This document shows positions 12,937-27,400 of a stretch of DNA of 64,000 bases, piece after piece. The translations under genes were made by a program, and so were the position numbers. A model generated the notes under the pieces. It did not search any database. It was not told where the DNA came from and saw only the letters and a list, made by a program, of their open reading frames with translations. The stretch is taken from positions 3,405,437 through 3,469,436 of the forward strand of contig PTFA01000020.1 of NCBI GenBank assembly GCA_003342895.1, read 5' to 3'. Source of the DNA: Casuarius casuarius. Its lineage: Eukaryota; Chordata; Aves; Casuariiformes; Casuariidae. Position 1 is the first letter of the stretch. Each line of letters opens with the position of its first letter.

Positions 12937-15900
12937 CTGAGTAAGGCTGGGTAAAAAGACTGCAAAAATCTTCAGTCCTTGCATGTAAAAGGCACTTGGA
13001 AATCCAGTATTCTGTGAACACCAATATTTTTGAGCATTTAGCAGATATGTGAATCTTTTGACTTTAAGCAACATAGCACGTGCACAAGTTCTACAGAGCT
13101 TTCCATTTAGTCTCCTGTTGAGTCTGAAAGACTCAGAGCACCGAAGCCTGGACTTTGGACAGGCTCTGAAGGGGACAATCAAGAATTTTAAACTACACTT
13201 TCTGCCAAACACCTGGAATGGAACTGATATCGACTAGGAGACTTGGATTGTTTTGAATACCAATTAAATTTTGGGGGAGAGAAAAAAAAAAAAAAAAAAC
13301 ACAATGCTATGATTTGCAGATACACTAATGAGAACAGGAACTATGGTAGGTTTACATACAAGAATCATAGCTGTACAAAACAGACTGGTTAGTAAATATA
13401 AGATGATACATCCTATACTATAGGCCAGGAGAAGAGAGCAGTGAGCACAAAAGATTTGAGGTGGGTTCTGGGTTCCTGCCACTGCCAGAGTTTGTGCACA
13501 CTCCCTATGCAAGTAGGGCACAGACTGAGCATTCTCACTTCGCACAGTCACACGCACAATGCATTTCCCCAGATTGCTTGGGGACCAGGTGAAGCAAGAT
13601 CCATCCTTTAGTCAACAGCTGCTTTGTTCCATGTTTAAAGAACTCAAAAATGGACACAGGAAACATTCCCCATTCACTGCTTTCTTCCAAAAAAGTCAGT
13701 AAACCCTTCTTATTCTTGCTGCTACATCTGTGAAACAAGAAGGATGGTCTGTAGATGAAACGAAACGCAACTATACTGCATACAAAGTATTAACGAGGTA
13801 AAGACTTTCGGTTGTGCTTTTAGTGTTTATGAAGCATTATGAGATACTTCAGCCTGTGATTAGATTAAGGAGACTGAGTCATTTACCACTTTACTCTTCA
13901 AAAAAAGATCTGTAAATACTGAGAAAAACAGAAATAGATGTATTTATGCATACAATCTCAATACATTTGGGGGAGTCATACTTCTCTGTACCACTACCTA
14001 TAGGCTACAGAACTGTATTGATTCTTAGAACTGAATTTCTTTCTGCTAAGGCTAGTATATAAAAATGAATTACTTAATAGATCCATCTCCAAGCAGAATC
14101 CCAAGTAAGGCGTAATAAAAAATAAAAGCAAAGCAAAAACTGAATTACAGTGGAAATCTTTATAAGCATAATATACATGAGTTATACTGGCCTACTGTAA
14201 GACAGTTAACCAGAAAGGGGCAGGAGAGAAATCAAAGTAGATTCTGCCTATCTATTCCCCTCTGCCTTTGCTCATGGAGCCTTGTGAAACATTATCTTTA
14301 GGCCTCCACACCAAGCTGATCTTTTGTCATTAAACACAGTTTAATTCAAACCATTTGCAGCTTTAAAACATAATATCATGCATCTTCTATCAGATAATCC
14401 GTATCAACTGAAGATTATGTTGCTTTTGATGTATTTGTCAACTATGCTTCAAAGAAGAAAGTGGGCACGAGCTAGGAAGATTTATCAGAAAATTACCTAC
14501 TCTTGCCAATAAACTGCTAAGAAAAAGCTGGTTTACAAGTTAAGAAGCTCACAATGCCAGCATACAATTTAAAGCTAATGGTTTTATAGGCCAAAGAAAC
14601 TACTAGGGCATCCTTATCCTGCACTGTGAATAGGATTATCCCTGCAAACATTCCCCTAGCATAGAATTAAACTGTCAAATTTGCTTTCCTCCTGCATGGA
14701 CATATGCACAAGAACATGAGTTCAGGTCAAGTGAAATATTGCTCCACTATTACACATTACCCATACAAAGCAAAAACAAACAACAAAACCACCCACACCA
14801 AAAGGAAAAGAAATATGTCAAGAACTGAATTACTGTTGCTAAGCTTGTTTTAGAACATTACCATTATTGGTCTGAAACAGAATTATTGAATCATGCTGAA
14901 AAGATGTTGACAACCATCTAAATGAGGCTTTCTTTAAAGAAATATTTTGGATCTCATATGTCCACAATTTCAAGTTGTTCAAATTTTATTCAATCTTTCA
15001 AATTGGTTTAGTTTTATTTCCAGAATTACTTATTGTCACATAAACATGTATGCTCTTACATTTAACTATAGATAACTATTAACATCAGTCCAAAAATACA
15101 TGAAATTGCAACTGGAAAAAGTTGAATATTCATGATGTTTATGGTATGCCTCCACATAAGTTACCACAGAATTAGGTTACATCTTTTTCACAAACACAGG
15201 GACATTAGCAGCCTAAAAGGCTTTTTTTCCCCCCCTCATATATCTGCAAAGATATGTGAGACTATACATCTGTCACTCCATGTGCCAGGGATGTTAAAGA
15301 GAAAGGGCCGTTACTGGTTTCATAAACATTAGCAGAGTAAAATATTGACAAAGAGGAAGACTGAAGTAGATGCAATAGATATCTATAAAATCACAAGTGG
15401 CACAGAGGCTCAGCAATCATGAACAATTTACTTTCTTTTCCAACTTAGGTAAGACAACATAAAATCCCTGGGAAACAGATCCAGAAACCAAAAAAGGGTG
15501 GCTCTTTATACAGTAATTAAGCCAAAGAGATGTTTGCATTGTGGATGCTAAAAGTCCAGTCTCTTCAACCTAATGCAAACATGTTTATGGGAAAAAAAAT
15601 CCAGCTGAGGCAACTAAAAACACAGAAATCTGACGTAAGACCATCCTAAACATTAAGTAGCTGGAGACTGGAAGAGTACTAGGGAAAAAGTATTATGTAT
15701 GCTTTTCCCTGTTCTAACACTTTCTTACATGGAGAAAATTACTAGGAAATCAACATTATCTGCTTAATTGGAAAGAATTAATTTTAAGTTACCCCATTTA
15801 CTTTTTTCCCCCATCAAAGAATGTAAACTACATTATGTATCAGAGTATTCTCTTTGTTAAGTTTCAGGGTTTTTTTAATTAAGTGCCTTATTAACCATTT

Positions 15901-18900
15901 AAATATTTCCAAAAATGTAACTATAAAACAATAAAAAAGCTATTCTAAGTGATTATGCAAATCACAAAGTATTCCACAATTTCACTACAAAACCCTACAG
16001 AAATACGAAACCAGCTCTAATTATAACCAAACTTATATGAAGTTTAGAACATGAGCTGCTATATGTTGAGAATATTTCAACAAGGAACATTATGGGAATA
16101 AGTGTATGCTACATCAGGCTTTCAGCGATATAGCTAAAGATTTAAACTACATGCCAAAAGAAATGCATGCCTTTGTTTTCTTTGCAACTTTACCTTTTCC
16201 CTGCTTAAGCAAGAGAAACTTAGGGCGCCACTGTATGGTGGAACATATACTTCTGATTAGAAAACATTCAGGCAACCTCTTTCAAGCTGTTTTTATTGTT
16301 TCAAATTTAAGTATGTATATTGCCAAGGTGAACTTTTGCTTTTTGCTGCTCAAGTGACAGTAGTTTGCAAAGATGATAAATCTGCAGATGTATGATTGCC
16401 ACTTTGCTCAGCAGGCAGAATTTCCCACTGTTCATTACCAAAACACATTGGCTGCTACAGAAGTGGAAAGGTTTTGCTGCAGTATGCTGCAATACCGTAT
16501 TCTAAAATAAAACTGCTTTGAAATGTGAGCACTGAATGTGGCTTTTACCCCCCACCCCCCNAAAAAAAAAAAAAAAGAACCACTAATCTTCACAGATGCT
16601 GGTCTACAAATAAGACTTTCAACAGCCACAAGGCATCAGAACTCTGAGGCAGCCGCCACTAGAAAGCTCCCTTTCCTCAAAGGCTTGAAAACACTATTCT
16701 GAAACGTACTATACAACATGACTCTTAGCTGAGTCTCATTTGGTTTCTTTCCATTTCTTCTGAAAACCTTGTAAATTTTGCTGCCTTAGTCTTTCAAGGG
16801 AAAGACTACTGCTACTGCAATGCCACCAGTGCAGTTTCTCTAGTAATAACCATATTCAAGAAACAGTATTGGCATTTTTTCCTGAGATGCTTACAGATTA
16901 TGCTGAAAATCCTCTCAAATATTTCAAAATCAATTTCTGATGACAGAGCTACTCTCGTAATACTGTGCTATCGGCAAATTCCCTGACCAGGAAAATTCAC
17001 CCTTCCATGAAAGTCAAAACTGGAGAAACCATGAGAGATGATACACATTAGTGACAGTTTATTTTAAGATATTTTAAGAATTATATACCTGGGCTTTTAT
17101 ACTCAAATTATTTCCTTCAAACATTTAAAGAGCAATGCAATACTTAATACTTACAAGTGAGACAACCTTATTTGATCAGCAGACTTCTTGATACTACCGT
17201 ATTTTTAGTTATCCACCACATGACACCAAATGGTAATATTAATATCAAAGAATACTGCCCTATAAACATTTTCCATACTAAAATGATAGTGATAATTTGC
17301 AAGCTGCTCCTTGTTCTTGTCTTGTACATTTATACAAAAAATTCTATTTTGAAGAATTTTATCCCTCTTTACAAAGTACTAAGAAGTTCTCGTGTATATT
17401 TTCTCTTTTCACAGAAAATTAAAAACATTTTACATAATTTTATTTTTAAACTTTACTGCATGTTATTAAAATAGCAGTTTAGAAGTTACATTCCAGCTTG
17501 TCATATTTTACAGGTACCTTTACAAAGAAGGTGACAGAGCCAAGTGCAAAGTGATTCAAATACAGCAAACCAATACATGCAAGTAAAACATGTGAAACGG
17601 ACCCAGTAATTTCTCGCTATGAGGAAATCATCTATCAGTATCAGTGTATCACACTATAACATCAGAATATATTAGACTAGTCAGACTATACTCCAAGTTG
17701 GAAAAATGCTAAGGATAAATTTTGTACCTGTTCATATCACAGTCTCAGGTTACAGCTTTGTTTTCAATGCACTGGTTGCCATTTCCACTTTTATTCAATT
17801 ACACATAGATGTACAATGCTACAGAAAAGCAATATATTTTTAGAAAATATCATAGAAGTTGTTTGATCATAGAAGTTGTTTGCACACATCAGTTACACAA
17901 CTATTCAATCAGAATTTTCCCTTGAAAATGAAAACACAAATAAAATCCTTTTACAAAGTTTAAGCTTTCCCTTTAGAGCCTTTTTTTAAAAATCACATTT
18001 GTGATAAAATTGATATCCACACTTTAATAGTTCAAAACCACCATTCAGAGCTCAGCATGACATGCACAGTTCTTTTTCCAAGCTTCTCGCAAGACAGGAA
18101 TTTTTGGTCAATAGATACCTACTTTGAGGAACAGCTCCTCATTGTAAAACAAAGTACTTTCAAAAGCGCACAGAAAGCATTGCTTCAAGTGTTTTCAGTT
18201 GTATTTATATTAGATGAGATAGCAATACTGGTAAATTCAATGTTTTCAGAAAAAAAAATCATTTTCAAATTTCCTTTACTGAAAACTGCTTACTTTCCTA
18301 TTTAAATGTGATATTGTTTAAGCAGAGTGTTTAAAGTACACACATGCAAAAGAAAGGATATGGCATTCTATGCATAATAAATTCAGCTCTGATATAAGTA
18401 ATATTCCAATGAAGTTTCATCACATATGACTTTGTTCTGTCGATTTTAGTCAAACACTTATTCCATAACATGCTCGCTTAATAAAAAGCTATATTGTGTA
18501 CTTGGTATACACAGAATACAGTTTATAGCAGAGGACTTCATTTTGATCCATTCTGTCAAAGGCTTCTTTTGATGAAAAGAAAAAAACGCATGTGGCACCT
18601 AGTAACAATACTTTTAGGAGATCTAGAGTATGAGGCTTTAGTTTAAATCAGATTTCACACCATGAAAGGTATTTACAATACCATTAAGAAATCTATTTTT
18701 TCAACTGCCAGTGATTCAGAAGAGTCAATACATGGTGTCTGATAACAGATGCATTATTTGAATGGAATATAGACCCAAAATTGAGGGATTTATAAAACAA
18801 AAGCCTCCAAAAAAGATGTCTTTTAGGCATTTCATTAGAACCCTTCAGAGCAACAAATTTAAACAGGTAAGATCAATAGTAAGCTTAAAAAGTTACCTGA

Positions 18901-21273
18901 ATTCTCTGAAGAAATAAGCTAATGCCCCCCTCCCCTCTCCACACCCCCCCCACACACACTCAATGGTAGCAAAAAATATAGAAGTTTTAAAAACAGATGA
19001 GTGAAAAGTGAACAAAGTAGTAGTTCAGGGGGAGAAGAAAAATATAAGGAGGAAGAGAAAAAAGAAATACAGAAAGCTACACATGCACACATCCCTGTTG
19101 AGAGGAAAATAAGGAGAGAGTAAGAGGAAGCCATTAAAAGAAATGGTTAGTACATAGCAAGGATAAAAATCTTCAGAGATTTTTGAAGTTCTTCTAAAGT
19201 TTTACATACACTCAAAGTCATTGGTAGCTTTCTCATACAAGACACATAGAACAAGATTCTTAGCAGGTAACTAGGAAGTCAAATAACTTTTGATACAGCA
19301 CGTCACACTAAATTATTATTCCATACTATTGCATGCATACCCATCAGTAATACTCAACAGTGAGACTGCCTCTAAGTTCCTTTATGGCTGAAATGCAAGT
19401 TGGAAAGTTCAATGAGCTTGATTTCCATCGTTGGCTTGGCATCTCTAGCATCCTTTGGCATCAAGTCAGTACTGACAGGAGGTAGCTGGCAGCTACCAAT
19501 CTGGAGCTGAAAACATTTGTTTGAGGATTTTGTAGTATGTAAACTGGTTATGTTTAATTTGCCTCTAGCATACATTGTATTATAACATTACTAAGTTTTA
19601 GTCGGCATAGTATAATGCATGACCCTTTGTCATCAGAGCATTTTGTGACAACCTATAAGCTAGCTGGTGCCTACACTCATCTTTTGGGTCCTGAAGTACT
19701 TAGAAACCTCTTATTTTATTAATTGGAAGCTTACTAAACCCAAGATTATAATGAATAATTTATGTGATATTCTTAATTATAATTTTTTTTAATATATAAA
19801 ATGCTTTCAATAATAGATTTCAGGATATAAAGACAAACAAATTTCTAAACAGTAACTTTGAAACAAGTTCTTCTTAAAATATAGAATTCCCTACCTAGCC
19901 TTCAAGGAAAGACTTCCTCAAAAGACTTCAAAAAGATCATAAAACTTTTTAATGGATTAGAATTTCCAGGATTTCTTTCCTGAAAATATCTTGCCTTCAT
20001 CTCTTCAACAGAAACTGTAAAACTGAGTATTTCATTTTCCTAAAATCACCAACATGATTTATGAAGCAGGCTTGTAAGACTCTAAAAATAGACAGCTCCA
20101 CAGACCAACACCAACACTTTCAGTTGAGACCAAAACCAGCAGGACACTGATGAAGTTGTAGAGAAGTAGAAACTTTGATTTTGTTTCAGCAAAATTATCA
20201 GACATCACTCATACAATGCACAGTTTAACTCTCAGAATTAATTTTCAAAAATTTGAGTGACCTATTTAAAACACTCTATGCAGTTACCTAGTCCAGAAGA
20301 AAGTAACTATGGCAAAGACCACAAAAAAAAAAAAAGTAAGATTTCTTTCAATTTCAAAGACTGCAATTTTAGACAGTTATTTTTCTTTTAAATTGAAGAG
20401 GTTCCCCCTCCATTACCTTCAACATGACTCTACCCGCATATTTTGTAACACCTAGTAAGTTATTTTCCCTTGCAACTGGTGTACAAATTCAACTTCATAC
20501 TTTGAATTTGCTACATCTCGTACACTAAAATCATTACCCAACAGCAAGAACTGTAGAGTTTCAAAACAACATCAGCATCTAAAAAAACATTTTTGTCCTA
20601 ATGCTTTCTAACTCCTAGGAAAAGTAGGAACTATGCAATTCAAACCAGTCAGGAAAATTATTTGAGGCTGCTTTAGTTTGGGGGAGAAACAACTGCAGCA
20701 GTCAAACATCAAGTTATCTCTCAGAAGGACAAAGACAACATAACCTTCTAATTCCACAACTGTTAATTCAGTGAATTTTCTGTGACAGCAGTAGTGAGAG
20801 ATAATGTGCAGAAGTAATGCATAGAAGAACTGCTAACTGTGCTTACGTAGTTATGAATAAGATACTGCAATTAACAACTGCCTCTGTTCTTGTCCTTTCC
20901 TACCCTCTAAGAAAAGGCAGATGGGTGTGACACACATTTTGTTCATCTTTTGGATAGATTTAATACACTCCTATGAAAAGTTTGGTAGGCCCTGTTTAAC
21001 TAAAGTATTTAAACTATGAATGGAAAAAGTTTGCATTCTTTTTACCTTTATAATACTGGTTCATCACACCAAACTGAAAACACATTTATTATTTTATAAG
21101 CTACCTACGTTTTACCAAATCACTGAATTTAATTTTACTGAATTTTAATACTATGAATTTGGTAATACTATAATTTAAGAACTTCTAGCATATTTACAAA
21201 GCATTAGGCACTTGCCTCATCTTTCCACTCTGCATAACCATTTTAGTTTTATTAATGGAAAGCAAGCGCTTAC
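12937..21273 (-). other. Long intron
   Basis: I found no exon with good splice sites and a clear reading frame here. Simple sequence includes an A-run at 13282-13299, a C/A tract at 16548-16576 with one N, a C-rich and CA tract at 18924-18959, and an A-run near 20323. A 17 bp tandem duplication lies at 17849-17882. Weak exon-like pairs near 14494, 17152 and 20285 were not accepted. Confidence 0.4.
17849..17882. repeat. Perfect 17 bp tandem duplication
   Basis: Two adjacent identical copies of a 17 bp unit beginning atcatagaag and ending ttgtttg. The lack of divergence suggests a recent duplication or slippage. Confidence 0.95.
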
Positions 21274-21357
21274 CTTCTTCAGATCCACTGGAAACCATAC
21301 AACTTCCTCAGAAAAGACCTTGTTTTCATGATCATTTGCTTCTGCCAGTTTAAGCCA
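21274..21357 (-). CDS. Exon candidate
   Basis: This 84 nt exon has the acceptor acactgttaactgcag and the donor AAGAAG|GTAAGCG, both good. It reads 28 residues, WLKLAEANDHENKVFSEE followed by VVWFPVDLKK, in phase 0 to 0. The other two frames contain stops. The first part looks like a helix with an acidic loop, and the second is a hydrophobic strand-like segment ending in two Lys. It is one of the clearer coding segments. The family is not recognised. Confidence 0.55.
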
Positions 21358-22089
21358 CTGCAGTTAACAGTGTGAAGTTCTGCGTGTCCCATGTTACAGC
21401 AACATTCTCCCTGTCTCCCTCCTCCACCCCACTTTTCTTCTCCAATAGTACCAGGTTGTAGGTTGTTTGTCCTGATAGACTTTTTAGCAACAGCTTTGAA
21501 CAGTGGAGCAGGGCTGGGACCCAGATGTCGTTCCTCCCATTGGTACCACATCCTGGTGTTCAGAGTCATTTGCTTTCAGACCTAAGAATGTCAAGAGTCT
21601 TTTCAGCATGTCAGTTTGCTCTATGCTTTACACTATCCATGGGAAGCATCACTACTGAAACATTGCTGTAGGCCCCAAAGCAACCCAGGTAGATATTTGT
21701 CAAGCAAGAAAGTGAGGAGAGAAGAGGAAAAAAAGTGTAACTGAAAAGGTGATATTTGAATGTAATCTCAGTGATAACTTGAGCTGAACTGGGGCAATTT
21801 TAGAACTTCTTAGAAGAGACAGACCAAGTGGCAACCATCTATAATATGCAATGAAGCCTCTGACTCAATGTAAGAAATTGGACCTACATAACCAATTGAA
21901 GTCTCTCTCTCAAAAAAAGGGAGGGGGGTCAGTGTAGATGAGAAAATAGAAGAAAGTCCTGACCTAATGACATCAAGAAGCAACACAGGTGTACAAAATC
22001 ATCATAAGGACCTGGACATCTCTACAGCCATATGATCATGACTCCTCTGATCAGTCTCACTGAACTGTATTTTTGCTTGTCAGCAGCAA

Positions 22090-22431
22090 ATGAATTTAGC
22101 ACATCCTGTAACTGTTGATACTGAAGGCACATGCTGCGTTACCACTGACAGGATGTTATGCCGTGTTTTACAGTCTTGCAGCTGGCAGAATATCTGTTTG
22201 CCCTTCCCGCTGCAGTTCCCGCACACATTGCCTTGGGGATCGAGGTATTCCCCTCATCCTGCTGGCTGGGCTGGTGCGTGGCAGGAGGCATTCAGCTGGT
22301 GCTCAGAGACATCAGTAAAGCTTATTCAAGCACCAGCAGGACAGAGTGCCTTCCGTATCACCACGAGCCTGGCTGCCAGGGACTTCTGTGTTAAGCAAAG
22401 TGCAAGTATGAGGCTCCAGACTACTCTGTGA
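22090..22431 (+). other. GC-raised block with overlapping + strand open frames
   Basis: Within an intron, about 340 bases are clearly more GC-rich than their surroundings and stay open in more than one + strand frame (for example 113 codons at 22090 and 78 codons at 22158). No matching splice sites, start context or recognisable domain was seen. It may be a decayed insertion such as a pseudogene or repeat fragment. I do not call it a gene. Confidence 0.35.
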
Positions 22432-23236
22432 TAGATATTCTTCAGTCATCCCCGATATTGTTGCAAGCTGTAAAGGAAGCTAAAGATACAATGGCCAGAC
22501 CCAGTTTGGTACCTCTTTGGCCTTATGTAATAGTCCACTGAAGAAATAAAGTCACAGCTTATTTCATAAGGAGAATCTGTGACTCCAAAAAGGTAAATGT
22601 CACTGCTTTACATTTGCAAGGCTCTTTGCACATTCATAGTCTGCCTAATGCATAGTCTGTCTTCAGTGAGTCCTCTTTAGGTAAATCATTTTGAAAGAGT
22701 CTGCCACTGCTGTTCAAGTTTTGACTTCTAGCAGAGTATTTAATATTAATATAAAATTGATGAATTTCACTATTGTCTGTTTAAAACAGAACTACTCAGT
22801 TACTGAAATATCCACAAAGCAGTTTTATTCTTAAATTATTAAAATTCACAGACTAAACAAATTTAAAAGTTGTTCCTTAACATTACTTGAAACATTTGAG
22901 CCCCTTCCCCTCAGCTTTGTTTTGTTTTTCAAGATGCACAGCACACTATCCACACTTGAGCAATGGACCATTTGGATTCCGAAGGCTCCCTCCAAAACAC
23001 TTCCACAGTGAGTGAGACACTTCCGCTTGAGGAGATTCTCTAACTCATTTCATCCTCGTATGTTAAGATGGGTAGGTTTATCCCATTTTGTTTTTCTTCC
23101 CATCCCTCTTGATTAAACAGCTGTTTACACACCAGAGATAAAAGTTAGTGAAGTTCCTTCCCTCCTTACCCACTACTTTGGTTGTATTGTAGATGGACTT
23201 CAGTTTGATACAGCTGCCTTCAGCAGACCACATGAG

Positions 23237-23237
<1 letters not shown>

Positions 23238-23270
<33 letters not shown>
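23238..23270. repeat. T15-A18 palindromic run
   Basis: Fifteen T bases are followed directly by eighteen A bases, a perfect inverted repeat with no loop. It lies in the intron between the exons at 21274 and 24451. Confidence 0.95.
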
Positions 23271-24450
23271 GGGGAACAAGGCCACTCCAGAGTCATCCAT
23301 GAATTACGTTTTACCAAAGCAGTATCACAAGCTTTAGCGACATCATTTTTTTCTTCCAGACTATAATCCAAGCCATATTTTTATTTACATGGAAAGCTAT
23401 TATTGTAACTACTACCACAGTTTGGTTGATTCCAGTACATCATCATCTTTTTTCTCCTAATTATTTCATAGAAACATAGGAACATTCACAGGGTTGCTTT
23501 TTGAGTCTTGGCTCTTTTTCATTCAGCTGTAGTATCCAAGCAAAAGGCTCAAGAACTCTGTATTCTACAAATTCACCAAGATACACAATACATTACTTTT
23601 TGGGTGCAACTGGATTAGCTACCATAGCTTATTCACTGACTACCTTCCCACAATACTTATGGTAGCACGCTCGGTTCCTGGATGCAACAAAGCAATGCAC
23701 AGACAAGAGGAATTGTTGTAACAATTCCTTGTAACAGTTAGTTGTAAAAAATATTGTAACAGAAAATCTTTAACATTGTTTTCTATTGTCTTCACATTAA
23801 TTCCAGCTTTTATTCAGGGCCTCACCATGGCAGAAACCATTTTTAAGCTACCCACATATTTATTTTCCTTTTTAACCAAATCAACACAGAATACTATCAT
23901 CCAGAACAACAGAGGTGAAAACTCTAAAAATTTCTTCTTCGTATGGCATTGTTAATGCCTTTTTTCCATTCTTTAATCATGTTTTTATTAGTAAACTAGA
24001 TCACAGTTGCAATCCTCCACAATAAAAGCTTCCAAAAGGGTGTTATATCTACCACTGTCAGATTACTGAAGAAACAGATAGTTCTTTCCAAGTTGACTTT
24101 GAAAACGGCTTTATAAAGCCAAGATTTTTTGGTTTAAGGAAAAAATCGGGAGGGGTTTAGATTGAAACTGGAAGTATTGCTTTGAATTTGTATTGTCAGT
24201 AAATATCTATGAATCTGAGCTTCAAGAAGGCTCTTTGGAATATACTGAACTGTAAATTATGCAGACATAAGTATTACTATGCTTTATAGACTTTTCTGTG
24301 CCACAAAGGGAAAATTAATATACTTTTTCCTCAGAGATAAATAGCTGAAAAATTCTATTTCCCTCCCCCCTCTAAACAAACTGATGTTAAATACAAGAAA
24401 GCAGAACATTACTCCTAGGCCAGTCATCATGACACCTTACATTAACTTAC

Positions 24451-24476
24451 TCTAAGTAAGGGCAGTAAAGTACCAG
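24451..24476 (-). CDS. Micro-exon candidate
   Basis: This 26 nt exon has a strong acceptor, ttactgactcatttgtag, with a branch-like ctgac, and the donor TAGA|GTAAGTT. It reads GTLLPLLR in phase 2 to 0, leading directly into the Trp that opens the exon at 21274. It is very short, so the support comes from the splice sites and the phase fit. Confidence 0.35.
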
Positions 24477-27400
24477 CTACAAATGAGTCAGTAATTTGGT
24501 GCAAATATCAAACACATACATGAGCACAACACCAAAGCACAGTTCAAATTCCTAAATAACATCCGAACCATCTCAGAACTTCCCATGTCTATTAGGAGCA
24601 CACTAGCAAAATCATGTTGGCATTCCTATACCACTTCCACAGATTGCTTTGCTATGTTTCTTAATTATGTTTCATTATTTTCAATGGACTATTTTGACAG
24701 CCATTTTAGGTACGACCTGCAGTAATACTATGATAAATGGTACAATCATTTGACCTGTATCAGCATGAAAAAGGAAAAGAAAACTTCAGTGATAACCAGG
24801 ACACCTATAGTTATAAGTACAGTAGCATCCAGATTTTATCCTGAACAAAGCCTCTCAATTTATTGCACTGAGTAAATAACCTCACTCTTTATATTCAGAA
24901 TGCATCTCAAAGAAAAAGATAGTCTGTCAGCATTTTAAATACAGAGAATAATCCCATATTGAAAGACAAATAGATGAGACTATTGGTGCTTTCACTCATA
25001 TGAGAAATGCATCGATTGCTAAAATACTTTGGTGTAGCCTGTTATTTTTAAAGTAACACACAAAAAAGATTATAGAAAAGATTTAATTTCCATTTTACAT
25101 GAAATATTTATTTCACGCTCTGTATACACATAAGGGAGGAGTTGAATATGGATGCAGTATATCCTTCTATGGTAAAGAACACCTATTAATAGTAACTTTG
25201 GTATTTATCTATGTCTAAGTTCTGGCTTGTAGAGGGATCACTCCATAAATATTCCATAAACAATTCATAAGCTATTTCCCACCTACCCCTTCCCCAAATA
25301 TTCATCGTTTAAAGTTCTCCTCACCCCTTTTCCACAGTTACTACATTGTCAGTACCACCATACGGCTCAATGGCCAGCAATAACTCATTTACTACTACAA
25401 AGCCTGAAGTGGTCATGCCATCTAGAGGCAAATTAGCCACACGGCTTCAGAAAAACATGCCTCTAACTCAGAAGAGCATTCAGCAGCACTCGGGAATCTA
25501 GGGGGAAGGAGAGGAATGAAAAGAGCTCAGGCCTTCCTTAAGACACTTTCTTGGAAATTTGAAGGTATAATTGATACCTATTGATCTGCAGGCATCAAGG
25601 ACTTTCGTTGTTCCAATTTCCCATTCTACCTTTGACAGATAGCAGAAACATTATATTACATAAAATCAGTCTGCCTTATGACAATTAGTAAGGAAAGAAA
25701 ACGTCTACAACTGCTCTCATCAAGTAGATTTCCACACTGCCTGCCGCCTAAGCTTACTATGTATCACATTCTTTTTAAACATCTCTTCCACTAAAGGAGA
25801 TTTAGATAGAACTTTAAATTCTGGAAAGTCATAGGTGGTCCTGAGTAGGCAAGAGTGATCCAGCAAGAACTGGAGATTCAGAATATTTTTTAGGGAACAT
25901 TATGCAAAAGTGTAATGTAATCCAGCCTTCCTCTACTTTGCTCTCTCAACCAATATATTCAATGGGATTTGCCCCATTAGGTAGATAATATACAATCCCA
26001 GTTCTTTTGAATTCATGTTACAAGGGAATAGTACAGTAGGAAGAAGAGAAGAGACTAAAGATACCAAAAAAACAAAAAACAAAAAAAACCCTTGAACTTA
26101 AAGCCAGTAGATTCTCTAAAAATTGCTAGATCATTGATTCATTTTAGTGTAATGGATCAACTAATGGGTTAAGAGAATAAAGACCCGGGGGGCATGGGTT
26201 ATANGTTAAAGAGGTCTCAGGTGTACATGTCCTCATAGCTGTTACTCTACCATAATCAAAAGGTAGAAACAGGCTGTTTTTCAATTTCAGCCACATAGAT
26301 GTGTGAAAAAGTGACATTTATAGCTATTGCAGCTGCACAATATGGATGACAGCATTTACAGACTAATCAATTTATTATTTGTAGGCAAGGTCAGACAAGG
26401 TGTGCATGCAGATGCAATTCCATATAAACTAAGCACCTAGTCTAAATTTCAAGAGATTCAACCACCCAAAGTTTCCATTTAGTGTTCTGAGGGAAGTCAT
26501 GCAATGCATTTCTTGCCTCACATTTCTTATAAGCTGTATAGATCAAGACATATGAAAACCTGTAATATTAAATGGCAATATATCAAAAAATTCTTTGCAA
26601 ATCAGGTTGTCAAGAGACTTGTCTAATACATTAGCCCAGCTTTGCAACTGAACTGACATTACTCATGTTCTCAACTGCAGTGCTGCACTACAGTTTCCCT
26701 CTGGCTGTGCAGATTTAGGAAGACAGTTCTTTGTAACAAGGTGCTATGATGAAATGCTAGTAGTGCCTGGATTCTGGCAGGCAAGCAGAAGCTCGAGCCT
26801 TCAGCCTCTTCTTGACAGAAATCCAATGCCCTTGAGTCCAGTCATGTAAGCATTATCATTTTAAAAATGTTAAAGTTCTCCATCATCATTGTAATGACCC
26901 CTAACAACTTCCTCACAGCTGACCTACACCAGCTCCAAACCCAAAGTGTGCTGGTTCAGTTCCAGGCTGGAAGCCACCTCCTTACATTGTCACTCCTAGC
27001 CATCCTGGAGATGATGAAACCTCCCAGCTGAGTCTAGAGAGGTGTTATTATTTAAGGCCCAGTGAAGCACAGGAAAGGATAGTTCACATGAATACACCGC
27101 AAATACACAGGAAATAAAGATCTGAAATAGACTGCTCTTTTGGGCATAAACTGCTCTCATAGTAACATCCAACAGCCTTCCCTATATTTTGAGTCTAAAT
27201 TCAGCATTTCAAAAGGCCACTTTGAGCTTTGCTTCCTTAGAAAATACTCATCAATCAAGGTAACTGACTTTGAATTTGCCTGTCTCTTATTCTTAGGTGT
27301 AAGGATTACCTCATACTAGCACAGATTTTGGTTTTGAGCTACTGTTGATTTGCCTGTTCTAAACCCTCTTTTTTCTGATATTTCAAGAGAAGGGGAAAAA

